Source: Ramlibacter sp. (GTDB lineage Bacteria > Pseudomonadota > Gammaproteobacteria > Burkholderiales > Burkholderiaceae_C). Taken from it: 8,628 nucleotides of DNA. Shown one piece after another: positions 1-5,560 of this stretch. Made by a program: the position numbers and the translations under genes. A model generated the notes under the pieces. That model was given only the letters and a program-made list of their open reading frames with translations. It had not been told where the DNA came from and did not search any database. Position 1 is the stretch's first letter; each line of letters opens with the position of its first letter. The stretch is from assembly GCA_025351615.1 (NCBI GenBank), contig JANXVP010000254.1, positions 1 to 8,628 of the forward strand. The letters run 5' to 3'.

Positions 1-1
1 C

Positions 2-2653
2 GCGCTGCTGCTGGTCGAGCACATCCTGCACCTTGACCATCGACAGCTTGATCAGGTCGGCGGCCGTGCCCTGCATCGGCGCATTGATCGCGGCCCGTTC
101 GGCGCCGCCCCGGCGCGGCCCGTTCGGCGAATTGATTTCCGGCAGGTACAGTCGCCGCCCGAACACGGTTTCGACATAGCCCTTGCTCTTGGCGGAGAGC
201 CGGGTTTCGTCCATGTAGTTCTTGACGCCCGGATAACGCTGGAAGTAGCGCTCGATGTAGCTTGCCGCCGCCTTGGTCTCGATGCCCAGGTTCCTCGCCA
301 GCCCGAAGCTGCTCATGCCGTAGATCAGGCCGAAGTTGATCACCTTGGCGTAGCGCCGCTGCTCGCTGCTGACCTGCTCCGGTGCGACGCCGAACACCTC
401 GGCAGCGGTCGCGCGGTGCACGTCCATGCCTTCTGTGAAGGCCTTCAGCAAGGCAGCATCCTCGCTCAGGTGAGCCATGATGCGCAGCTCGATCTGGCTG
501 TAATCGGCGCTGGCGATCTTGTGCCCTGGCGAGGCGACGAAGGCTTCGCGCACGCGCCGCCCTTCCGCCGTCTTCACCGGGATGTTCTGCAGATTCGGGT
601 CGTTGCTGGACAGCCGCCCGGTCACGGCGACGGCCTGCGCGTAATGGGTGTGGACCCGGCCGGTGCGCGGATGCGCCATCTGCGCCAGCTTGTCGGTGTA
701 GGTGCCCTTGAGCTTCGACAGGCCGCGATGCTCCAGCAGCTTGGCCGGCAGCGGATAGTCCTGCGCCAGTTTTTCCAGCACCTCCTCGTCGGTGCTGGGC
801 ACGCCGCTCGGCGTCTTCTTGACCACCGGCAAGCCGAGCTTGGTGAACAGCACATCGCCGATCTGCTTGGGGCTGCCGAGGTTGAAAGGCTGGCCCGCCA
901 GGTCATGCGCTTCCTGTTCGAGCTGCATGATCCGGGCGCCGAGCTCGCCGCTCTGCTTCGCCAGCATCGGCCCGTCGATCAGCACGCCGTTGCGCTCGAC
1001 CCGGTACAGCGCCTCGCTGCTCTTCATCTCGAGGTCGTAAATGAAGCGCAGCCTGCGGTCGGCCTGCAGCCGCGGCCACAGCACCAGGTGGACGTCGAGC
1101 GTCTGGTCGGAGTCCTCGCAGGAATACTCGGCGGCCTTGTCGACGGCGACCTGCGCGAACGGAATCTGGTGCGCGCCCTTCCCGGCGAGGGTTTCGTAGT
1201 CGATGCCGCTGCGCCCCAGGTGCCGCTCGGCCAGGCTCGCCAGGCCGTGCGGCTTGTGCACTTCGAGCACATAGCTTTGCAGCATGGTGTCGTGCGCGTA
1301 GCCCTGCACCTCGATGCCGTGGTTGGCGAACACGTGGCGGTCGTACTTGACGTGCTGGCCCAGCTTCTTTTTGTCCGGGTTCTCCAGCCAGGGTTTCAGG
1401 CGCGCCAGCACGTCCTCGCGTGGGAGCTGCTCGGGCGCGTCGCCGTAGTTGTGCGCCAGCGGGATGTAGGCCGCCTCGCCCGGCCTGACGCTGAACGACA
1501 CGCCAATGATCTCGGCCAGCATTTCGTCGAGCGAGCTGGTCTCGGTGTCGACCGCCGCCAGTTCGGACGCTTCCAGCCGCGCCAGCCAGTCGTCGAACCG
1601 GGCCCAGGTGAAAACGGTTTCGTACTGCAGGTTGGTCGCCTGCGACAGGCCCGACAGATCGGGCCCGACAAACAGGTCGCCGTCGGCGGCGCCGCTGCCC
1701 ACCTTCTTTTTGCTGCGGTGTTCCTCGATCAGCTCCGGCGGCACGTCGTGGGTCTCGAGCTGCTTGACCAGGCCCTTGAAGCCGTAGCGCTCGTAGAACG
1801 CCTTGAGCTCCTCGACCTGCTGGCCACCGATGACGATGTCCTCCAACTCCGGCAGGCCGGGGATATGGTCCTGCAGCTCGCAGTCCTTTCGAATCGTAAG
1901 CAGCGCCCGCCCTTGCGGCAGCCAATCCAGCGCCTTGCGCAGGTTCTCGCCCACCGCGCCCTTGATCTCGTGCGCCCGAGCCACCAGCGCATCGAGCGAG
2001 CCATATTCCTTGAGCAGCTTCACCGCTGTCTTGGGGCCGATCTTGTCCACCCCCGGCACGTTGTCGACCGAGTCGCCGACCAGGGTCTGGTAGTCCACCA
2101 TCAGGCTGGGCGGCACGCCGAACTCCGCTTCCACGCCGGCCACGTCGCGCTTGCGGTCGTTCATGGTGTCGATCACCATCACGTGGTCGTTCACCAGCTG
2201 GCTCAGGTCCTTGTCGCCGCTGGAGATCACCGAGTCGAGGCCACGTTCGGTCGCCATGCAGGACAGCGTGCCGATCACGTCGTCGGCTTCGACGCCGGGC
2301 ACGTGCAACACCTTCCATCCAAGCAGGCGAACGACCTCGTGGATGGCAGGGATCTGGGCGCGCAGGTCGTCCGGCATGGCCGACCGGTTGGCCTTGTAGT
2401 CGGGATAAAGATCGTCGCGAAAGGTCTTGCCGGGAGCATCGAACACGCAGGCCGCATAGTCCGCGCGGACGTCCTTGCGCAGCTTCTGCATCATGTTGAT
2501 CATCCCGCGGATGGCGCCGGTTGCCGGGCTGGCCGGATCGCCGGGAACCGCCCGCAGATCGGGCATGGCGTGGAAAGCGCGGTAGAGATAGCTGGATCCG
2601 TCGACCAGCAGCAGCGTCTTGCGGGAGTGGTCTTCGTTGGTCGTGTCGCTCAT
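2..2653 (-). CDS. polA: DNA polymerase I, C-terminus cut by window edge
   Basis: Cytosolic DNA polymerase I, which fills gaps in excision repair and removes RNA primers. The reading frame is open from the ATG at 2653 to the left edge (884 codons seen). The 5' nuclease domain spans about residues 12-300, with D18, the VEADD motif at 121-125, GDKDL at 146-150 and GDSVDNVPGV at 193-202. The 3'-5' proofreading domain is intact by sequence: Exo I D369/E371 (DTETSSLD), Exo II D438 (KYDRH), Exo III Y510/D514 (YSCED). The polymerase domain has motif A DYSQIELRIMAHL with D717 and motif B RRYAKVINFGLIYG with R766, K770, F774 and Y778. By alignment with the E. coli enzyme (928 residues), about 50 residues including the motif C VHDE aspartate lie outside the window. 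The start fits the family (MSDTTNEDHSRKTLLLVDGS). No Shine-Dalgarno sequence precedes it. It is divergent from the small gene at 2707. Confidence 0.97.
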   Translation of the reverse strand, partial: MSDTTNEDHSRKTLLLVDGSSYLYRAFHAMPDLRAVPGDPASPATGAIRGMINMMQKLRKDVRADYAACVFDAPGKTFRDDLYPDYKANRSAMPDDLRAQIPAIHEVVRLLGWKVLHVPGVEADDVIGTLSCMATERGLDSVISSGDKDLSQLVNDHVMVIDTMNDRKRDVAGVEAEFGVPPSLMVDYQTLVGDSVDNVPGVDKIGPKTAVKLLKEYGSLDALVARAHEIKGAVGENLRKALDWLPQGRALLTIRKDCELQDHIPGLPELEDIVIGGQQVEELKAFYERYGFKGLVKQLETHDVPPELIEEHRSKKKVGSGAADGDLFVGPDLSGLSQATNLQYETVFTWARFDDWLARLEASELAAVDTETSSLDEMLAEIIGVSFSVRPGEAAYIPLAHNYGDAPEQLPREDVLARLKPWLENPDKKKLGQHVKYDRHVFANHGIEVQGYAHDTMLQSYVLEVHKPHGLASLAERHLGRSGIDYETLAGKGAHQIPFAQVAVDKAAEYSCEDSDQTLDVHLVLWPRLQADRRLRFIYDLEMKSSEALYRVERNGVLIDGPMLAKQSGELGARIMQLEQEAHDLAGQPFNLGSPKQIGDVLFTKLGLPVVKKTPSGVPSTDEEVLEKLAQDYPLPAKLLEHRGLSKLKGTYTDKLAQMAHPRTGRVHTHYAQAVAVTGRLSSNDPNLQNIPVKTAEGRRVREAFVASPGHKIASADYSQIELRIMAHLSEDAALLKAFTEGMDVHRATAAEVFGVAPEQVSSEQRRYAKVINFGLIYGMSSFGLARNLGIETKAAASYIERYFQRYPGVKNYMDETRLSAKSKGYVETVFGRRLYLPEINSPNGPRRGGAERAAINAPMQGTAADLIKLSMVKVQDVLDQQQR

Positions 2654-2654
2654 G

Positions 2655-2690
2655 CGGGCATTTTGCCCGTGCGCGGCGGCCCACCGCCGC
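2655..2690. promoter_or_regulatory. Two inverted repeats in the polA divergent intergenic region
   Basis: The 53 bp between polA and the plus-strand gene at 2707 hold two back-to-back inverted repeats. CGGGCA at 2655-2660 pairs with TGCCCG at 2664-2669 across a 3-nt gap. GCGGCGG at 2673-2679 pairs with CCGCCGC at 2684-2690 across a 4-nt gap. The first lies immediately before the polA start codon and could form a hairpin at the 5' end of polA mRNA or be a protein-binding site. On the minus strand it contains CAAAAT six bases before the polA ATG, a weak -10-like match. The structure is seen; any function is inference, and short GC-rich repeats are common by chance in such DNA. Confidence 0.35.
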
Positions 2691-2694
2691 CCTC

Positions 2695-2700
2695 TACAAT
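2695..2700 (+). promoter_or_regulatory. Putative -10 box for a leaderless transcript
   Basis: TACAAT (one mismatch to TATAAT) ends six bases before the ATG at 2707. Transcription from this box would begin at or within a base or two of the start codon, giving a leaderless mRNA. This agrees with the absence of a Shine-Dalgarno sequence. No convincing -35 hexamer is seen at the usual spacing; TTGCCC at 2663-2668 is 26 bases away. The same arrangement occurs before uvrD on the other strand. Confidence 0.5.
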
Positions 2701-2706
2701 CCGGCC

Positions 2707-3033
2707 ATGCGCGCCCATTGCCTTCTGCTGCTCACGTTGTTCGCCTGCACTGCAGCCCCGGCCCAGGGCGTTGCCCCGCCGCTCGAGCGTGAGGAGCCGG
2801 CCAATGGGCGCCGGAACCAGAAAATCGAGCGGATCCACGTCGAGGACGGCGGCGCCAGCATCGATGAACTGCGGGTCGGCGGCCAGACCCAGAGCATCAC
2901 GGTGCACCCCAAGGCCAACGTGCCGGAATACGAGTTCCAGCCGACCGACCTGGCGCGCAGCCGCCCTGCCGACAAGCGCGACGGCCTGTCCAGCCCCAGC
3001 AGCCAGCGGGTCTGGAACCTGTTGCGTTTCTGA
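2707..3033 (+). CDS. Small exported DUF2782-like protein
   Basis: A 108-residue protein of unknown function. Residues 1-19 form a signal peptide (MRAHCLLLLTLFACTAAPAQ) with probable cleavage at PAQ/GV or near it. C14 is in a weak LFAC context, so a lipoprotein is possible but unconvincing. The mature part has a charged stretch (EREEPANGRRNQKIERI), then a compact core at about residues 39-76 (IERIHVEDGGASIDELRVGGQTQSITVHPK, written here in pieces: IERIHVEDGG, ASIDELRVGG, QTQSITVHPK), and ends with QRVWNLLRF. The core pattern, the C-terminal aromatic ending and the position between polA and thrB match my recollection of DUF2782 proteins in beta- and gammaproteobacteria. The start was chosen at 2707 because the signal peptide begins there and a TACAAT box lies six bases upstream. 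The frame is open further upstream, but only antisense to polA. It is the first gene of the plus-strand operon, 26 bp before thrB. Confidence 0.8.
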   Translation: MRAHCLLLLTLFACTAAPAQGVAPPLEREEPANGRRNQKIERIHVEDGGASIDELRVGGQTQSITVHPKANVPEYEFQPTDLARSRPADKRDGLSSPSSQRVWNLLRF

Positions 3034-3035
3034 AA

Positions 3036-3059
3036 ATGAAGCCGCAACGGGAGGCCTGA
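3036..3059 (+). other. Seven-codon micro-ORF abutting the thrB start
   Basis: An ATG three bases after the upstream gene's stop opens a seven-codon frame (MKPQREA) that ends in TGA at 3057-3059, directly next to the TTG of thrB and in the same frame. It covers the thrB Shine-Dalgarno sequence. It contains no threonine or isoleucine codons, so it is not a classical threonine attenuator leader. It may be chance or may couple termination to thrB initiation. Confidence 0.2.
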
Positions 3060-4022
3060 TTGGCGGTCTTCACCGAAGTCCCGCTGGAAGAGGCGCGCGA
3101 ACTGCTGCGTAGCCTCGCGCTGGGCGAGCTGCGCGAACTGCGCGGCATCCACGGCGGCATCGAAAACACCAACTACTTCGCCAGCACCGACCAGGGCGAG
3201 TACGTGCTGACGCTGTTCGAGCGACTGTCCAGCGCGCAGCTGCCCTTCTACCTGCGGCTCATGAAGCACCTGGCGCAGCGCGGCATCCCGGTGCCCGAGC
3301 CGCACGCACTGCCGGGGCGCAACCAGGACAACCTGGTGCTGCAAGTCTGCGGCAAGCCCGCCGCGGTGGTCGACCGCCTGCGCGGACACAGCGAGCTGGC
3401 GCCGGGTCCGCAGCATTGCCACGCCGTCGGCGCGATGCTCGCGCGCATGCACCTGGCGGGACGCGACTTTGGGTTGAGCCAACCGAACCTGCGCGGCCTG
3501 CCCTGGTGGAACGACACCGTGCCGGTGGTGCTGCCGCACGTGGATCCGGACCAGGCCGCCTTGTTGCGCAGCGAGCTGGCGTTCCAGAACCATGTGGCGG
3601 CGTCTTCGTCCTATGCGGCATTGCCGCGCGGACCGATCCACGCCGACCTGTTCCGCGACAACGTGATGTTCGACCAGGGCGAGCTCACCGGCTTTTTCGA
3701 TTTCTACTTCGCGGGGGTCGACAGCTGGCTGTTCGATATCGCGGTCTGCCTGAACGACTGGTGCGTCGACTTGCCGACCGGAGCGCACGACCCGGTGCGC
3801 GCCCGCTCGTTTCTCGACGCTTATGCCGGTATCCGGCCGCTGGCCGCCGCGGAACGCCAATTGCTTCCCGCCATGCTGCGGGCCGGGGCCCTGCGCTTCT
3901 GGATTTCGCGCCTGTGGGACTTCCACCTGCCGCGCGACGCGGCCCTGCTCAAACCCCACGACCCCTCGCAATTCGAGCGGGTATTGCGCCAGCGGGTGTC
4001 CCGCTCCGCCATGATGGTCTGA
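3060..4022 (+). CDS. thrB: Homoserine kinase, type II (ThrB, APH-fold)
   Basis: Cytosolic enzyme phosphorylating L-homoserine with ATP to O-phosphohomoserine, the penultimate step of threonine synthesis. At 320 residues it has the length of the aminoglycoside-phosphotransferase-like homoserine kinases, not the GHMP-fold E. coli type. Visible motifs are the glycine-rich GIHGGIENTNYF at 29-40, the catalytic HADLFRDN at 194-201 (D196 the expected base, N201 a metal ligand), and DFYFAGVDSW at 214-223 with D214 as the second metal ligand. The start is TTG: an in-frame TGA sits immediately upstream (3057-3059), GGGAGG at 3049-3054 is a well-placed Shine-Dalgarno sequence, and MAVFTEV is the usual family N-terminus. 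The first in-frame internal ATG is at codon 68, too late. It lies 26 bp after the DUF2782-like gene and 17 bp before the membrane-protein gene, so co-transcription is likely. Confidence 0.96.
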   Translation: MAVFTEVPLEEARELLRSLALGELRELRGIHGGIENTNYFASTDQGEYVLTLFERLSSAQLPFYLRLMKHLAQRGIPVPEPHALPGRNQDNLVLQVCGKPAAVVDRLRGHSELAPGPQHCHAVGAMLARMHLAGRDFGLSQPNLRGLPWWNDTVPVVLPHVDPDQAALLRSELAFQNHVAASSSYAALPRGPIHADLFRDNVMFDQGELTGFFDFYFAGVDSWLFDIAVCLNDWCVDLPTGAHDPVRARSFLDAYAGIRPLAAAERQLLPAMLRAGALRFWISRLWDFHLPRDAALLKPHDPSQFERVLRQRVSRSAMMV

Positions 4023-4039
4023 GACCTGAAAAAATATTG

Positions 4040-4795
4040 ATGAAACTGAACATCGTTCCGGCGCGTACTGGCATGACATGGGTCAAGCTCGGCATCACCA
4101 CTTTCTTCAGGCAGCCGCTGGCACTGGCGGGCCTGTTTTTCCTTTACATGGCGGCGATCATCCTGATTGCGCAGATTCCGTTCATCGGTCTGTTCATTGG
4201 CGGCATGCTGGTGCCGGGCGCGACGCTGGGCCTGATGGCCGCAGCGGCGGAGGCTGCCAAGGGCAAGTTCCCGATGCCGACAGTGCTGCTCAGCGCCTTT
4301 CGCGCCGGCCGGGCCAGGGCCCGGGCAATGCTGATCCTGGGCGCCATCTACACGGCCGGATCGCTGGTTGCCACGCGGCTCGCCATCCTGCTTGCCGGGT
4401 CCGGCGATGCCCCCATCGCGGCGGCGGAATTCGACGTCACGGCCCTGGTGGCGCTGGCGCTGCATACGCCGCTGTTCCTCATGTTCTGGCATGCGCCGGC
4501 GCTGGTGCACTGGCACGGCGTGACGCCGGTCAAGAGCCTCTTTTTCAGCGTGATCGCGTGTTTTCGCAACTTCGGCGCGCTGACGGTTTACGGCATGCTC
4601 TGGCTGGGCATTTTTCTGGGCGCTGGCATCGTGTTCGGCCTGCTGGGCACCCTGATCGGTGGAGCGACCATGGCGCGAGCCGTCATGATGCCGACAGCAC
4701 TGCTGCTGGCGGCAATGTTTTCCACGTCGATCTACTTCAGCTTTCGTGACAGCTTCGTCGCCGACGAAGCCCAACCAACCGGAGAGTCTCCATGA
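4040..4795 (+). CDS. BPSS1780-like multi-pass inner-membrane protein
   Basis: A 251-residue hydrophobic protein of unknown function. A short basic N-terminus (MKLNIVPARTGMTWVK) is followed by about six likely membrane segments, near residues 26-47, 49-70, 97-119, 133-152, 178-206 and 211-232, and a polar acidic tail (FVADEAQPTGESP). Between segments lie the conserved-looking stretches KGKFPMPTVLLSAFRAGR (74-91) and WHAPALVHWHGVTPVKSLFF (150-169). These match my memory of the BPSS1780 family, found beside thrB in Burkholderiales. That family name is recollection, not a search result. The start at 4040 is preferred because the conserved N-terminal block begins there, although the leader (GAAAAAATATTG) has no clear Shine-Dalgarno sequence. 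It lies 17 bp after thrB, and its TGA overlaps the next ATG as ATGA. Confidence 0.8.
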   Translation: MKLNIVPARTGMTWVKLGITTFFRQPLALAGLFFLYMAAIILIAQIPFIGLFIGGMLVPGATLGLMAAAAEAAKGKFPMPTVLLSAFRAGRARARAMLILGAIYTAGSLVATRLAILLAGSGDAPIAAAEFDVTALVALALHTPLFLMFWHAPALVHWHGVTPVKSLFFSVIACFRNFGALTVYGMLWLGIFLGAGIVFGLLGTLIGGATMARAVMMPTALLLAAMFSTSIYFSFRDSFVADEAQPTGESP

Positions 4796-5547
4796 CACAG
4801 CATATCTTGATTGGCCGTACCGAAGCCGAAGTCCTGTGGTTCCGGCGCCGCAGCTTTCTGCAGGCTGCTGCGGCCTGGACCGCCATGGGCGGCTTCGAGG
4901 CGGCGCATGCCCAGCAGCGAAGCAACATCGTGGAGTTGGTGGGCGATGTCAGCATCAACGGCGAAAGACTGCTGCCGCGGCGGACGATTCAAACCGGTGA
5001 CCAGATCGCGACCGGCCCCGATTCGAATCTGGTGTTCGCAATCGGCAACTCCTCGTTTCTGGTCCGGCAGAACTCGCGCATGACGGTAGAACGCGGCGCG
5101 ACCCTCAACACTGTGAGCCTGCTGCGGCTGCTGACCGGCGCCGTGGCCAGCGTCTGGGGCCGGGGCAGCAGCCGCCAGATCGTCACGCCGACGCTGACGG
5201 CCGGCATTCGCGGCACCGGCGTCTACACCGAAGTACTGCCTGACCAGGCCTACCGCAGCTATTTCTGCAACTGCTACGGGACGGTGGAAATGAACGCCGG
5301 CGGCGATCGCCTGGTGTCCCGCTCCAGCTACCACCAGTCGTTCTGGGGCGAAGCACAACCCAGGAATGGCCGGTTGCTGACGCCAGCCAATGCCATCAAC
5401 CACACCGACGAGGAAATGGAATACCTGGCCCGGCTGGTGAACCAGCAAACGGCATGGGAGGTGCAGGGCCGGCGCGGCATCAAGGACGGCAAGGGCTACA
5501 TGGACCCGATGCCGCCGGAAGCCCATCCGGCAATGCAGCAGCGCTAA
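4792..5547 (+). CDS. Tat-exported FecR-domain protein
   Basis: A 251-residue exported protein. Residues 18-24 (RRRSFLQ) fit the twin-arginine signal motif well and precede an alanine-rich segment ending AHA/QQ, with probable cleavage after residue 40, so export by the Tat pathway is likely. Residues about 46-147 resemble a FecR domain: LVGDVSINGERL, TGDQIATGPDSNLVFAIG, SRMTVERGA, then LLTGAVASVWGRG and TPTLTAGIRGTGVYTEV. Next comes YFCNCYGTVEMNAGG, with a C159-N-C161 pair, and a charged C-terminal region without a membrane anchor. Classic FecR proteins are membrane anti-sigma regulators of iron uptake. Here there is no transmembrane helix apart from the signal, no sigma factor and no TonB receptor nearby, so an iron-signalling role is not supported. 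The start overlaps the previous stop (ATGA) with GGAGAG five bases upstream, implying translational coupling to the membrane protein. Confidence 0.85.
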   Translation: MTQHILIGRTEAEVLWFRRRSFLQAAAAWTAMGGFEAAHAQQRSNIVELVGDVSINGERLLPRRTIQTGDQIATGPDSNLVFAIGNSSFLVRQNSRMTVERGATLNTVSLLRLLTGAVASVWGRGSSRQIVTPTLTAGIRGTGVYTEVLPDQAYRSYFCNCYGTVEMNAGGDRLVSRSSYHQSFWGEAQPRNGRLLTPANAINHTDEEMEYLARLVNQQTAWEVQGRRGIKDGKGYMDPMPPEAHPAMQQR

Positions 5548-5560
5548 AGGGCGGGACCGT
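5548..5560. other. Convergent 13-bp gap between the FecR gene and uvrD
   Basis: The two stop codons face each other across 13 bases. I see no GC-rich hairpin followed by a T-run on either strand here, so termination must be Rho-dependent or occur within the opposing gene. Confidence 0.6.

Noticed and set aside
1648..1665. 7-bp inverted repeat (GGCCCGA / TCGGGCC) in the linker between the two PolA exonuclease domains
   Set aside because: Repeats of this arm length are expected several times in a window of this size and GC content, and the linker length is normal for the family.
416..3112. Very long plus-strand open frame (about 898 codons) antisense to polA
   Set aside because: It is the complement of polA codons in GC-rich DNA. 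It is rich in His, Arg, Leu and Val, has no recognisable domain, and runs through into the next gene out of that gene's frame. The polA frame on the minus strand carries all family motifs.
4016..4026. GGTCT-G-AGACC palindrome over the thrB stop codon, considered as terminator or operator
   Set aside because: Five-base arms with a one-base centre cannot form a stable hairpin, no T-run follows, and the downstream gene starts 17 bases later, which favours read-through.
2694..4079. Minus-strand open frame of about 461 codons across the small exported-protein gene and thrB
   Set aside because: It is antisense to two well-supported genes, has no motifs, and its composition is typical of a shadow frame.
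4309..4324. Inverted repeat CCGGGCC-AG-GGCCCGG within the membrane-protein gene
   Set aside because: The loop is too short for a hairpin, it encodes a conserved-looking arginine/alanine stretch, and it is compatible with chance in GC-rich DNA.
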